NCBI GenBank assembly: GCA_016711215.1
Contig: JADJTL010000004.1
Coordinates: forward strand, 62,001 to 126,000
From: Pseudomonadota bacterium
GTDB taxonomy: Bacteria; Myxococcota_A; Polyangia; GCA-2747355
Direction of reading: 5' to 3'
Length of the DNA: 64,000 bases
Below are positions 17,608-27,387 of the stretch, piece after piece. The notes below the pieces were generated by a model. That model was not told the DNA's origin and made no database searches. It saw only the letters and a list, made by a program, of their open reading frames with translations. The translations under genes and the position numbers were made by a program. Each line of letters begins with the position of its first letter. Positions within the stretch are counted from its first letter, which is position 1.

Positions 17608-17645
17608 ATCTGGCCATCTCATCGGCATCTGGCCATCTCATCGGC
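17608..17645. repeat. Perfect 19-bp tandem duplication
   Basis: Positions 17608-17626 and 17627-17645 are identical 19-base units in the spacer between the LamG lipoprotein and the mechanosensitive channel genes. They are in no coding frame that I can support. Confidence 0.9.
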
Positions 17646-17694
17646 GGAATTCTCATAAAGGTAAGGGACCGGCCGGCCTGCGTCGAAAACCGCC

Positions 17695-18636
17695 TCAGGA
17701 GAGACTGCTCCCCGCCCCTGCGTCGACGGCAGGAAGGGTACGGATTTCTAGCGGGGCCTTGGGGAAGAGCTCGATCGCCGAGGAGGCGACCGAAACCGCG
17801 CCCTTGGTGGCCTCGACCTGCTCGAGGATGCTCAGAAACAAGGTGTGCTTGGTGATCCGGCGCTTGTCGAAGCGGACGGTGTAGCGCACCGTGAAGGTCA
17901 CCCAGTTGTGATCGAAGACGAGGGTCACGAGCGTCTTCGTCGTCGCATCCTCGAGCGGAAAGCGGAGCTGGATCTCCTTCCAGATGCGGCCCGCTTCCTC
18001 CTGGTAGCCCTCCGTGATCCGTTGCGCAGCGCCCTCGAGGATCGCCTGTGCGCGAGGCAGGTCACTGCCGAAGCGGATGGGGACCGCGATCTCGTCCCAG
18101 AGGAAGGGGAAGTCGCCCGAGTAGTTCAGCACCGGCTCCTTGAAGATGAAGCTGTTGGCGACGCGCACGACCCGGCCGTTGTAGAGGTCGCCGTCGACCC
18201 AGGCGCCCACCTCCATCAGCGTCGTCCGCAGCAGCCCGATGTCGATCACATCGCCCTTGATGCCCCCCAGCTGCACGCGGTCGCCGATCTTGTAGAACCC
18301 GCCGAAGGAGACGGCAGCCCAGCCGGCGATGCTCGCGATGACCTCCTGGAGGGCAAAGGCGATGCCGGCGCCGGCGACGCCAAAGACGACGGTCAAGCGT
18401 CCCAGTCGCTCACTGAAGACGGCGGCGAGGATCAGCGTGGCGGTGAGGTAGCCGATTACGCCGATCGCCTTGCGCGCCCGATAGCGCGCGTTCTTGTTGG
18501 CGATGTAGCGCGTGGCGACGCGCTGCACGAGGCGCACGGCGACCACCCCGGCGACGACGGCGACGAGCCCGGCGACGATCTTTCCCAGGACCGGATCGGA
18601 GAGCCACGCAAGGGTCTGGTCGATGACGCTGCTCAT
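17695..18636 (-). CDS. MscS-family mechanosensitive ion channel
   Basis: 313 residues from the ATG at 18634-18636 with GAGGAGC upstream. Three N-terminal helices lead into the pore-lining helix (GVAGAGIAFALQEVIASIAGWAAV), followed by the beta domain (YKIGDRVQLGGIKGDVIDIGLLRTTL, VRVANSFIFKEPVLNYS) and the alpha/beta C-terminal domain. Such channels open under membrane tension to release solutes. The open frame continues to 18858 without family resemblance. Confidence 0.93.
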   Translation of the reverse strand: MSSVIDQTLAWLSDPVLGKIVAGLVAVVAGVVAVRLVQRVATRYIANKNARYRARKAIGVIGYLTATLILAAVFSERLGRLTVVFGVAGAGIAFALQEVIASIAGWAAVSFGGFYKIGDRVQLGGIKGDVIDIGLLRTTLMEVGAWVDGDLYNGRVVRVANSFIFKEPVLNYSGDFPFLWDEIAVPIRFGSDLPRAQAILEGAAQRITEGYQEEAGRIWKEIQLRFPLEDATTKTLVTLVFDHNWVTFTVRYTVRFDKRRITKHTLFLSILEQVEATKGAVSVASSAIELFPKAPLEIRTLPAVDAGAGSSLS

Positions 18637-18868
18637 TGCTGCTCCTCGGCGAAGGTCGCCTCCAGGTGCGGTTTCTGCGGCCCGATGTTCAGCTTCGACG
18701 TTTGGCTGACGCCCCGCTCCGAGCCGAGGGGCCTGAGAGGGTCCCCGAACGCAGCGCTGCAACAACCCTTGTAGTAGCGTTCCAGCGCGCCGGCAATCTC
18801 GCCCCGGCTGCGACACACCCCTGGCGGCTAGCGCCCCTCGCGCGCCCATGGCGCGCACGCGCGACGCG

Positions 18869-18908
18869 CGCTAGGTTGCCCGGCTCCACGCTAGGTTGGC
18901 AGGCTCGT
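18869..18908. repeat. 20-bp imperfect tandem duplication upstream of the LysE-family gene
   Basis: Two adjacent units starting CGCTAGGTTG (18869-18888, 18889-18908) that match at most positions. They lie 19 bp before the LysE-family start codon, in its 5' region. Confidence 0.7.
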
Positions 18909-18926
18909 TGCGTGACGGTCACCACC

Positions 18927-19568
18927 ATGCCCCTCCACGTCTGGATCGCCTTCTTCATCGCTTCCTGGCTGATCAGCCTCTCGCCGGGCGTCGGAGCGAT
19001 CTCCTGCATGGCCGCGGGTCTGCGCCACGGCTACCGGCGCGCCCTGTGGAACATCGTCGGGCTGCAGCTCGGGATTCTCGTCATCCTGGCCCTCGTCGCC
19101 CTCGGGCTGGGCGCCGCCATCGCCGCGTCGGCGACGCTCTTCGCAGCGATCAAGTGGTTCGGTGCCGCCTATCTCGTCGGGCTCGGCGTGCAGCAGATGC
19201 GCTCCCGCTCGGCGCCGGTCGGCGGCGGCGGTGCTAGCGCAGGCGCGGGCGATCCGCGCAAGGGAACGCCGCGGGCGCTGGTGCTCAGGGGTTTCCTCGT
19301 CAACGCGACCAACCCCAAGGGAATCGTCTTCCTGCTCGCCGTGCTGCCGCAGTTCATCGATCCCAGACGGCCCCAGCTGCTCCAGTACCTGATCTGCGCG
19401 GCCACGCTGACCTTCACCGACATCGTCGTGATGAGCGGCTACACCGGCCTGGCGGCCCAAGGGCTGCGGCTGCTCCGCGAGCCGCACCACCTGCGGGCGC
19501 TCAACCGCGTCTTCGGCGGGCTCTTCATCGCTGCAGGCCTCGCGCTCGCGGCCTTCCGGCGCGGCTGA
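18927..19568 (+). CDS. LysE/RhtB-family amino acid exporter
   Basis: 213 residues, typical for the family, with about six helices. It starts MPLHVWIAFFIASWLISLSPGVGAISCMAAGLRHGYRRALW, the LysE signature, and includes LVNATNPKGIVFLLAVLPQF. These inner-membrane proteins export amino acids or their analogues. It runs opposite to both neighbours. The open frame extends upstream but lacks family similarity there. Confidence 0.92.
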   Translation: MPLHVWIAFFIASWLISLSPGVGAISCMAAGLRHGYRRALWNIVGLQLGILVILALVALGLGAAIAASATLFAAIKWFGAAYLVGLGVQQMRSRSAPVGGGGASAGAGDPRKGTPRALVLRGFLVNATNPKGIVFLLAVLPQFIDPRRPQLLQYLICAATLTFTDIVVMSGYTGLAAQGLRLLREPHHLRALNRVFGGLFIAAGLALAAFRRG

Positions 19569-19585
19569 GGTGAGCAGGGAGCCCC

Positions 19586-20887
19586 TCAGAGATCGAGGTT
19601 GAAGCCCAGGGAGAGCGACGCCAGGTGGGCTGACGCGTCGTGCTGGCCGACGATCGGCGCGGTGGCGGCGGTGTCGGTGCCGGGACCGACCATGAACTGG
19701 TAGGCGAAATCGGCCCGCACGCCGCGAAAAGTGTAGCCGGCACCGCAGGCGAGCAGGAAGCGGTTGACGTCGGGCAGGTCCGGCCCGACGGTTGCGGCCG
19801 GCACGGGGGTCTGGTCGAAGATGAAGCCCAGCCGCACCAGCAGCGCCTGCACCAGCTCGTATTGCACCCCGAGGCGCACAGCGTAGGTGCTATGCCAGCG
19901 CTTGCTCTCGACCGAGCTCAGCTCCGGGTGGTCGAGGAAGTTGATCCGGAGGTCCTTGATGCTGCTCCAGGCGGTCAGATCGACGTTGGCGCCGAGGCTC
20001 AGCCGCGGCAGCGGAAACACGGCCAGCCCAAAGTAGAGCGTATGCGGCAAGGTCATCGGCACCTCGACCGCCCCGTCGATGAGCTGTCCGCGCAAGGGCA
20101 GCGGCACGGCAGCCGAGCTTCCCTCCTTGGTGAACACGCCCTGGCCGGCGAAGGTCATGCGCACGGCGCTGCGGTAGCCAACCCCGAGATTGAGCCGCTG
20201 CGGTATCGCTGCGATCAGCAGCCCCGCCGTGGCGCCGAAGCCAAGGTCGTCGCCGGAGAGCTCGACGTCGACGTCATCGGCCGGATCAATCGAGTTGGCG
20301 ATCGCCCGAGCCAGGCTCACCTTCGCCTGCGCCACGATCAGACCGGCCCCGAGCGCCAGGCGCTCGTGCAGCCGCACGGCCACCGTGGGATTGATGAAGA
20401 CCGACTGGAGCTCGATCTTCGTCACCAGGTTGCGCCCCCACCATGGCACGTCGGCGGCGACCGTATCGTTCCACGCGACCCCCAGGCCATAGGGCGAGTA
20501 GATACCAAGGCCGAGCGCGACCTCTTCCCGCCAGCGATAGCTGGCAAAGAGGGTCGGCACCGCGAACACCTGGTTCTTGGCATTCGCGCGCACCGGCTCG
20601 CCGGTCGCCGGGATGTGCGTGTCGTAGCCGAAAGCGGGAATGATCAGCGAGAGGTTCGCCTCGACGCCGAGGCCGCGCTGAAAGGCGAGACCCGCCGGGT
20701 TGAAGACGACCGCGGAGGGTCGATCGGCGACGGCGGTGATCGCGTTCCCCATCCCCAGACCCGCCGTCGAGATCTCGTTGATCCCGAAGCCGGCGGCACG
20801 GGCGTGGCCCGCCAGCAGCAGGCCCACGAAGACGAGTCCCGCAGCAGCCCCACTCCTTGCGACCACCTCGATCGATGGGTTCTTCAT
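19586..20887 (-). CDS. FadL/OmpP1/TodX family outer membrane transporter
   Basis: 433 residues with a signal peptide ending GHARA and the characteristic N-terminal plug AAGFGINEISTAGLGMGNAITAVADRPSAVVFNPAGLA. Barrel strands follow, and the protein ends in SLSLGFNLDL. FadL proteins let long-chain fatty acids or hydrophobic compounds cross the outer membrane. It lies 42 bp after the large lipoprotein hydrolase in the same direction, so the two may act together on lipids. Confidence 0.92.
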   Translation of the reverse strand: MKNPSIEVVARSGAAAGLVFVGLLLAGHARAAGFGINEISTAGLGMGNAITAVADRPSAVVFNPAGLAFQRGLGVEANLSLIIPAFGYDTHIPATGEPVRANAKNQVFAVPTLFASYRWREEVALGLGIYSPYGLGVAWNDTVAADVPWWGRNLVTKIELQSVFINPTVAVRLHERLALGAGLIVAQAKVSLARAIANSIDPADDVDVELSGDDLGFGATAGLLIAAIPQRLNLGVGYRSAVRMTFAGQGVFTKEGSSAAVPLPLRGQLIDGAVEVPMTLPHTLYFGLAVFPLPRLSLGANVDLTAWSSIKDLRINFLDHPELSSVESKRWHSTYAVRLGVQYELVQALLVRLGFIFDQTPVPAATVGPDLPDVNRFLLACGAGYTFRGVRADFAYQFMVGPGTDTAATAPIVGQHDASAHLASLSLGFNLDL

Positions 20888-20929
20888 CGCGTGCTCCTCA
20901 CAGCTTGGTTGGGGGCTATCGGTTGGGGC

Positions 20930-23900
20930 CTAGTTGCAGCTCGGCGGGGCCGCGCTCAGCTCGGGCGTGCAGACCTCCCCCGACAGCAGGAAGTGCGCGA
21001 GCTGCTGCTGCGCCAGGGTGGTCGCCGCCGGCGCCGCCGCGTCGGGTAAGAGCAGGAAGCCATGCCCCACCGGGTAGCCGCTCTGCTGCGCCGGCCCCAC
21101 GATCCAACCGGCCAGGGCCGCCTGCCGCTCGGGTGGGATCACCGCGTCCGCAGTGGCGAGCTGGGCGAGCACCTGCTTCGGTGCAAGGGCGATCGACCGC
21201 CCCTCCTGCTGGCTGGCCACGAGGTCAGGCAGGCTCGCCTGGGTCAGGTAGCGGGCGAAGTTCGCCGGGTCCGCGGGGTCGACAACCCACTGCAGGGTGT
21301 GGAAGAGACGCAGCGCCTCGACCGAGCCGCGGGTGATCCCGCGCTGCTGCAAGAGCCCGTCGACCACACCCCGGAAGTCGACATCGGGCGTGTCCTCGAA
21401 GATGCGCACGACCGGAGCGCCGCCGACGTTGAGCACCGCTCGCTGGGGGCCGGCGCCGACGCTGAGCGGCTCGGTGGCCAGCACCAGGACGCCAAGGATC
21501 GCGCCCAAAGAGTGCCCGACGTAATGCACGCGCGCGGGATCGAGCACGACTGGAGTCGCATTGGCGAGGCCAGCCGCGGCGCCGAGCCGCAGGCCGCGCA
21601 GCAGCGCAGCGGCGTCGATCACATGCTGGCGCAGATTGTCGCGCAGCGCGAAGGGGTTGCTCGGCGCCAGGAACGCGACGCCCGAGGCGTCGGGCGTCCC
21701 ATCGCCGTCGCTGTCGGCGAGCTGCCCCGTGCTGCAGCGGCGGCGCTCGAGCGCGGTGGTCAGCGTGCAGGGCTCCGTCTCGCGCAGGCGCGTGCTGCAG
21801 GTGAAGGTCGGACCGCGCGGCGGGTCGGCCTGCGGTGCGCCCGTGACGTCGCAGCGGCCCGGCACGTCGCCCGCCTCGGCGACGCAGTCCGCATCCCGGG
21901 CGCAACCACATGCCTCATGCCGCGTGCAGACGCTGCGAGCGCCGTGGAAGCCGATGTCGAAGGCCAGCGTCGCCATTCCTGCCTGCGCCAGGGTGTTGGC
22001 CACGGTGAAGAACGACGTCTTGCTCTGGTTCAGCCCGTGCTGAAAGAGCACGAAGGGCCAACCCGTGGCCGGCGCGGCGCCCTGCGGCACCGACAGGAAA
22101 AATGGCACCACGCTGGTCGCACCGGCGCTTGGATCGGGCCGCAGGGCCTCCGTCGCCGGATCGAGGGCATTCCAGCTCGTGAAGCTCCCCTGCGGCACCC
22201 ATCCACCGATGGCCGAGCGCGGCGCCGCCGCGGGCCAGCCGTCGAAGCTGGTGACGAGCGTGCCCGACCAGCGGGGGCTTCCACCATCCGCTGCGGCCAG
22301 CGTCTGGTAGGGCAAGGCACGCAACGCCGTCAGCGCCGCGCTGATCGATTGCGTGGTGAAGGTCCAGAGCAACACCACGTCCTCGCGCTCGAGGTTCAGC
22401 GCGGGCAGCGCCTCGAGCGCGCTGAGGACCTGGTCATAGGCCACGCGCAGCGGCTCGAGCTGCGCCGCCGTCGCATCGTCGACGACATTGACCGTCGCCT
22501 TGCCGACAGCGTCGATCAAGGGGCTTGGGCTGCGCGCCAGCGCGAAGGCCGGCGAGGCCACCACCCGCCGCTCTTGCGCGTCGGCCAGGCCACCCCCCGA
22601 GGCGCTCGTCAGCGCCGCCGGCGAGGCGCCGCCGCTGGTTGCCGCCAGCTTGCGCCGCGAGCGCAAGACCACGGCGTAGCGGTGCCGCTCCGCCAGCGGA
22701 GCGCGTGGCGTCATCGCCAGCGCGCGACCGCCAGCCTCGAGACTGAAGGACGCGGAGGCGCTCTCATTGGCGAGGGCCGTCAGATCGAACAAGAGCAGCT
22801 CGCCTCCCGCGGCCACGCTGGCGGGCGCGAGCGGCGCCGAGAACTCGGCGAAGTAGGAGGCCGTGGTCGAGAAGCCGTCGAGGCCGTTGAGACCACGACG
22901 CAACGCCCAGTCCTGGGCGGCCTCCTCGACGTGGCGGCCGAGAAAGCCGCGCCAGTCGCCGGCGCCGCCGGCGGGGCGCGTCGAGCATTGGCGTTGGGGC
23001 GCGCCGCGGCGCACCTCCTCGGGCTGGCAGCTGCCGAGCGCGCAGTCGGCATTGCTCGTGCACGTCGGACCCGGCACGGCGACCCGCGGCGCAGGCTGCC
23101 CCTCTGCATCGATCCGGGCCCCATCGTAGATCAGGTCATTGCCCGGACCGGGCAGCACCCCAGCCGCGGGATCGAAGCGTGCCTCGGCCAGCCCAAGCGT
23201 GGTGAAGCCCCAGGCCAGCACCACCTCCGCCCGCGGGATCCCCGCTGCCTCGCCGAGCTGCAGCAGCCGGTCCGTGCCGCGGCGCAGGGACTCGAGCTGC
23301 GTCGCGAGCTGCAGCTCTAGCTCCGCGGCGTGCACGCGCTGGGCGTCGAGGGTCGCCTGCGGCATTGCCTGCGCCGCCTGTAGCCCTGCGGTCGAGGTGA
23401 TCAGTCGGGCGTAGTTATAGGTGCAACGCCGCGCGTCGGGATCCCAGGCGCAGAGTCGGTGCGACTGCGCGACGAGCTCGAAGATCGGCGCGCGCAAGAG
23501 CGCCCGGCCGTCGCTGGCGGCCGTCGCCGCTCGCGTGAGCAGGACGGCGTAGCTCTGCGCGGGCTGCCAAGGCGCGGAGGCCTTGACGATCACGCGATAG
23601 CCCGCGTCAGCGCAGCGTCCCACGGTGGGCGCGGCTGCGTTGGTGGCCACGCAGCGCTGCGACGCGGCGCAGCCAGAGGACGCGGCGCGGGGATCGCAGC
23701 TTCGCGCGGTCAAGACGGGGCAGTCCAAGGTCGAGGTGGGCTCGGTCGCCCGCAGTCCCTCGACGAGCGTCGCAGCGACGCCGGCCTCGCGGGGCAGCGC
23801 CAACACCCTCAGGCCCTCGGCGACGCTGGCGGCGTCAGGCGGCCCAGAGAGGCAGAGCGCCAGCGCCGTCGCCAGCGGAACCCCGTCGAGCGTGTTGAGG

Positions 23901-24136
23901 TAGCGGTCGAAGGCGGCCTGCGCTGGGCGCGTCGCGGCGTCGGCCACCGGCACGCGCAACAACCCCGTCTCGGCGTCGCGCACCAGGTCGGTTGGCGAGG
24001 GGACGACCTGCAACGCCGGGTCGAAGAGCGCCACGACCCGCCCCGTCGGGGCCGGCTGCGGATCCAGCTCCTTGGCGCACGCCAGCGCGCCAAGCAGGCC
24101 CAGGGCGAGCAGCGCCGGGCATCCGCACGACGACAT
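20930..24136 (-). CDS. Large lipoprotein with an alpha/beta hydrolase (lipase-like) domain
   Basis: 1068 residues from the ATG at 24134-24136. A lipoprotein signal with lipobox ALAC is followed by a long N-terminal region resembling bacterial virulence-factor lipase N-domains (VALFDPALQVVPSPTDL). Cys-rich inserts (CTSNADCALGSC, CGCARDADC) come next, then a hydrolase core with FVLFQHGLNQSK and the nucleophile elbow YVGHSLGAILG. A DSDGDGTPD calcium-type loop lies near residue 870. Probably an exported ester hydrolase at the cell surface. The frame opens to 24289 through three GPSQ repeats, an unlikely extension. fadL-like gene downstream. Confidence 0.8.
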   Translation of the reverse strand: MSSCGCPALLALGLLGALACAKELDPQPAPTGRVVALFDPALQVVPSPTDLVRDAETGLLRVPVADAATRPAQAAFDRYLNTLDGVPLATALALCLSGPPDAASVAEGLRVLALPREAGVAATLVEGLRATEPTSTLDCPVLTARSCDPRAASSGCAASQRCVATNAAAPTVGRCADAGYRVIVKASAPWQPAQSYAVLLTRAATAASDGRALLRAPIFELVAQSHRLCAWDPDARRCTYNYARLITSTAGLQAAQAMPQATLDAQRVHAAELELQLATQLESLRRGTDRLLQLGEAAGIPRAEVVLAWGFTTLGLAEARFDPAAGVLPGPGNDLIYDGARIDAEGQPAPRVAVPGPTCTSNADCALGSCQPEEVRRGAPQRQCSTRPAGGAGDWRGFLGRHVEEAAQDWALRRGLNGLDGFSTTASYFAEFSAPLAPASVAAGGELLLFDLTALANESASASFSLEAGGRALAMTPRAPLAERHRYAVVLRSRRKLAATSGGASPAALTSASGGGLADAQERRVVASPAFALARSPSPLIDAVGKATVNVVDDATAAQLEPLRVAYDQVLSALEALPALNLEREDVVLLWTFTTQSISAALTALRALPYQTLAAADGGSPRWSGTLVTSFDGWPAAAPRSAIGGWVPQGSFTSWNALDPATEALRPDPSAGATSVVPFFLSVPQGAAPATGWPFVLFQHGLNQSKTSFFTVANTLAQAGMATLAFDIGFHGARSVCTRHEACGCARDADCVAEAGDVPGRCDVTGAPQADPPRGPTFTCSTRLRETEPCTLTTALERRRCSTGQLADSDGDGTPDASGVAFLAPSNPFALRDNLRQHVIDAAALLRGLRLGAAAGLANATPVVLDPARVHYVGHSLGAILGVLVLATEPLSVGAGPQRAVLNVGGAPVVRIFEDTPDVDFRGVVDGLLQQRGITRGSVEALRLFHTLQWVVDPADPANFARYLTQASLPDLVASQQEGRSIALAPKQVLAQLATADAVIPPERQAALAGWIVGPAQQSGYPVGHGFLLLPDAAAPAATTLAQQQLAHFLLSGEVCTPELSAAPPSCN

Positions 24137-24550
24137 CGACCGCAGGGGCGTGAGGGGGCCGATCGGCGCTGCTCCGCGCGGGCGCTCACGGTCAAGCCGG
24201 CCGGTCCGCGGCTGCGAAGGCCCCTGCGAAGGCCCCTGCGAAGGCCCCTGCTGCTGTGACGACCACGCCCGCCTCTGGCTCGCGTTCATCCTGGCGTCCT
24301 CCCTTGCGCTGCGCCGATCGACCGCCCGTGCCGCGCGGCGGTGCGTGGTGCGCGCCTGCCGCGATCGGGACGCCGCCTGCGCGGGTGGTCCCTCAGTCGA
24401 GAACTCCGATCACGATTGGCGACGCGGCGCATGATCCCGCAATTTCGTGGAGGGCGCTAGCCCGCGCCAAGAGCCCGCGGCGACGGCTCGCGGCGACGAA
24501 AGGCCCGGGGCTCGCGCCGGGCTGGCCCAGCGCGAGCCGCGCGCGGGCGC
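24137..24550. other. Spacer with a 12-bp x 3 repeat
   Basis: Between the hydrolase and the amidohydrolase. It holds three perfect 12-bp units at 24214-24249, which code GPSQ if the upstream open frame is translated. Otherwise I see no gene, tRNA or clear terminator. Confidence 0.6.
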
Positions 24551-25945
24551 TCAAAGCATCCAGCGCGTATCGTGGCCGGCGCGCTCGAGCATCTGCCGCG
24601 CGAGCCGCTGCGCCTTGCGCCGCAGCTCCACCTCGTCGATCGTCACCAGCTGCCCCGCCCGCACGACGACCTTGCCGTTGACGATCGTCGTATGCGCCTG
24701 GTGCGAGCTACCGCAAAGCATCAGGGCGCCCAAGGGGTCGCTCAGGGCGCCGGCATAGTCCAGCCGGTCCATCTCGAAGATGGCGAGGTCAGCGGCCCAA
24801 TCGGCGGCCAATCGCCCGATCGTCTCCCAGCCGAGCAGACTGGCGCCGCCACGGGTCGCCAGCGCGAGCACCTGCGGCACCGTGATCGCCCCAGCGCCGC
24901 CGCAGACGCGGTGCAGGAGCAGGCAATTGCGAAGCTCGCCGACCATGTCCGAGCTGTCGTTCGAGGCGCTGCCGTCGACGCCGAGCCCGACGCGCACCCC
25001 CTGGGCGAGCAGCTCGGGCACGCGGCAGATCCCCGAGCCGAGGCGCATGTTCGAGCTCGCGCAATGCACCACCCCGGTGCGCGTCCGGGCGAGCAGCGCG
25101 AGCTCGGCGTCGTCGAGATGCACGGCATGCGCAAACCACACGTCCTCGCCGAGCCAACCGCAGCGCTCCATCAGCGCCAGGGGGCGACAGCCAAAGCGCT
25201 CGCGACAGTAGCGCTCCTCGTCGACGGTCTCGGCCAGATGCGTGTGCAGCCGCAGCCCGTGACGCCGCGCCAGCTCGGCGCTACGCGTCAGCAACTGCGG
25301 CGAGACCGAGAAGGGCGCGCAGGGCGCCAGCGCAACGCGCCGCATCGACAAGGGGGACGGATCGTGGAGCGCCGCCGCGCGCTCAGAGCTGCGGAGGATC
25401 GTCTCCTCATCCTGCACGACCGCATCGGGCGGAAGGCCGCCCTTGCTCTGCCCAACAGACATGCTGCCGCGGCTGGCGCAGAAGCGCATGCCGAGCTCGC
25501 GCGCGGCATCGAACTGGACCGCAACGAGGTCCGCATCGAAGGCCGGCGGGAAGAGGTAGTGATGGTCGCTCGTCGTCGTGCAGCCGGTCTGCAGCAACTC
25601 AGCGCACGCGAGCTGGGTCCCGACCCGCACGATCTCGGGCGTGAGGTGCTGCCAAATCGGATAGAGCCCCGTCAGCCAGGCGAAGAGCCCCGCGTTTTGC
25701 ACCGCCGGTAGCGCGCGCTGCAGCGACTGGTGCATGTGGTGGTGTGCGTTGACCAGGCCCGGCAAGACCAACTTGGTCGAGCAGTCGATGGACTCGGCCT
25801 CGCCGCGGGGCAGGTTGTTGCCGACATCGACGATACGCGGGCCATCGATCAAGACATCGACGTCGCGCAGGCGCGTATCGGCGACATCACCGACCACGAG
25901 GTGATAGATATTGCGCAGCAGTAGCCGGCCGCCCGCGGTGCTCAT
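24551..25945 (-). CDS. Amidohydrolase, probable 8-oxoguanine deaminase
   Basis: 464 residues of the TRZ/ATZ amidohydrolase group. Metal ligands are seen in NAHHHMHQ (about 67-73), HTHLAET and FAHAVHL, and the catalytic Asp in LGVDGSASND. The segment SDHHYLFPPAFDADLV and the overall length fit 8-oxoguanine deaminases, which convert 8-oxoguanine to urate; other purine, pterin or triazine deaminases are possible. It is cytoplasmic with no signal. Confidence 0.83.
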   Translation of the reverse strand: MSTAGGRLLLRNIYHLVVGDVADTRLRDVDVLIDGPRIVDVGNNLPRGEAESIDCSTKLVLPGLVNAHHHMHQSLQRALPAVQNAGLFAWLTGLYPIWQHLTPEIVRVGTQLACAELLQTGCTTTSDHHYLFPPAFDADLVAVQFDAARELGMRFCASRGSMSVGQSKGGLPPDAVVQDEETILRSSERAAALHDPSPLSMRRVALAPCAPFSVSPQLLTRSAELARRHGLRLHTHLAETVDEERYCRERFGCRPLALMERCGWLGEDVWFAHAVHLDDAELALLARTRTGVVHCASSNMRLGSGICRVPELLAQGVRVGLGVDGSASNDSSDMVGELRNCLLLHRVCGGAGAITVPQVLALATRGGASLLGWETIGRLAADWAADLAIFEMDRLDYAGALSDPLGALMLCGSSHQAHTTIVNGKVVVRAGQLVTIDEVELRRKAQRLARQMLERAGHDTRWML

Positions 25946-26016
25946 GGGCTGCGGCTAGCTCGTCCGCCAGCCGCGGTCGGGGAGCGCACGGTCATCGGAG
26001 CGCGGCATGATCGCGT

Positions 26017-26724
26017 TCAGCTCGCGCCGAAGGAGTTCTCGAAGAGGCTCTGCCCCTCGGCCGTTAGCTTGTAGAAGTGCGAGCTGCCCTCGCTGTGGTC
26101 GACGGCGATCGACGTCGGATGGCTGCGGCGAATATATCGCGCCACGTTCGGCGGCTCGAGGCTGACCGGCGACCGGGCCATGATGATGCGGGCCATGTCG
26201 GCGGGACGGAGCGGCCCGAGCCCCTCGAGCCGCGCGACGCCGAGCGACCAGATGATGCGGGCAAGGTAGGTGCTGCCGTTGATCGCGTCCTCGGCGTGCA
26301 GCATGCGAACCTGGCTGGAGCGCCCACGGTCGCCCTCCAAGGCTACCTTGCGGCTCGGGCGTCGAGCAGGCGCCCGAGCGGCCTCCGGAGCGCCGGTGGC
26401 GGCCGAGGCGCGCTGCGCCGAGCTGGAGCCGCTTGGACCGATCACGCTCGGCGCGCTTGGACTCGCTGCAGCAGCGACTGCACTGCCCCGCGGCCGCCAT
26501 GCCGGCGGCGCGGCGTTCGGCGCGGCGCCATCCTTCGGTGGGACACTGTCCTTCGGTGGGACACAGGGTCTTCTGGCGGGCTCGCTCGCCTCGCCCGTCA
26601 GCATCGCGGTCAGCCCGGGGGGGACGCCCAGTGACTGCGCCAGATCGACCACAACGCGCAGCGTCGTGCGCACCTGCGCCCTGACCTGCTCCACTAACGA
26701 CTGGGCTCGTTGCAGCATCCGCAC
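26017..26724 (-). CDS. Hypothetical protein with a low-complexity middle and conserved C-terminal domain
   Basis: 235 residues. The N-terminal 40 residues are helical (LVEQVRAQVRTTLRVVVDLAQSLG). The middle is Ala/Pro/Ser-rich and includes two PPKD units from an 18-bp DNA duplication (26531-26566). The C-terminal 90 residues look folded (DAINGSTYLARIIWSLGVARLEGLGPL, PADMARIIMARSPVSLEPPNVARYIR, SHFYKLTAEGQSLFE) and resemble a winged helix. It starts 10 bp after the epimerase gene stop on the same strand. Function not recognised. Confidence 0.7.
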   Translation of the reverse strand: MRMLQRAQSLVEQVRAQVRTTLRVVVDLAQSLGVPPGLTAMLTGEASEPARRPCVPPKDSVPPKDGAAPNAAPPAWRPRGSAVAAAASPSAPSVIGPSGSSSAQRASAATGAPEAARAPARRPSRKVALEGDRGRSSQVRMLHAEDAINGSTYLARIIWSLGVARLEGLGPLRPADMARIIMARSPVSLEPPNVARYIRRSHPTSIAVDHSEGSSHFYKLTAEGQSLFENSFGAS

Positions 26725-26734
26725 CTCCCTCAGG

Positions 26735-27193
26735 CTACGACCGATCGCTCGGCGTTGTAACGCAAGTGGCGGACGAATCCAACGGTATCGCGTGCTCCTC
26801 GCAGAGTTCGGTCAGCACCCCGCCGGTGGACTTCGGGTGGACAAAGGCAATGCGGGCACCGTGGGCACCCGCGCGCGGCGCTTCGTCGATCAGCCGGCAG
26901 CCGTGCTCCTGCAGCCGCTGGAGCACAGAGCCGACCTCGTCGACCTGATAGGCCAGATGGTGCAGGCCCGGGCCGCGCCGCTCGAGGAAGCGGGCGATCG
27001 GGCTGTCGGGGCGCGTGGGCTCGAGCAGCTCGATCCGCGTATCGCCGGCCTGGAAGATGGCCACTCGCACGCCCTGGTCGGCGACCTCCTCCTCGGCGAT
27101 CAAGGGCAAGCCGAGCTCATCGCGATAGAAGGGCACCTGCGCCGCCAAGCGCTCGACGGCGATCCCGATGTGTGAAACCTTGCGAACCGTCAT
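26735..27193 (-). CDS. mce: Methylmalonyl-CoA epimerase
   Basis: 152 residues of the vicinal oxygen chelate superfamily. Two beta-alpha-beta-beta-beta units are visible, with metal ligands in VSHIGIAVE, GLHHLAYQVD and the C-terminal GVLTELCEE. It interconverts (2S)- and (2R)-methylmalonyl-CoA in propionyl-CoA breakdown or synthesis. It is followed at 10 bp by the hypothetical gene on the same strand. Confidence 0.92.
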   Translation of the reverse strand: MTVRKVSHIGIAVERLAAQVPFYRDELGLPLIAEEEVADQGVRVAIFQAGDTRIELLEPTRPDSPIARFLERRGPGLHHLAYQVDEVGSVLQRLQEHGCRLIDEAPRAGAHGARIAFVHPKSTGGVLTELCEEHAIPLDSSATCVTTPSDRS

Positions 27194-27387
27194 TTGCGGG
27201 GTCTCCTTACTGACGCGGCCCCGTCGGCCGCGTCGACGCGGCCCTTATATCCCTGACCTACACGCCGCGCAAAAGCGCACATTGACAGGTCGCGGGGTTC
27301 GGCTCCCAATAGTCCGAGCAGGCTCTGCTCGCAGCCTTCGCGTGCGCGCGATCGGCGGGGCCTCACCACGTCGCCCCGAGGTGTTGT

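Noticed and set aside
21062..23320. Long plus-strand ORF (752 codons) opposite the lipoprotein hydrolase
   Set aside because: It is antisense to a well-supported gene with lipobox and GHSLG motif. Arg/Gly/His-rich composition is typical of a high-GC shadow.
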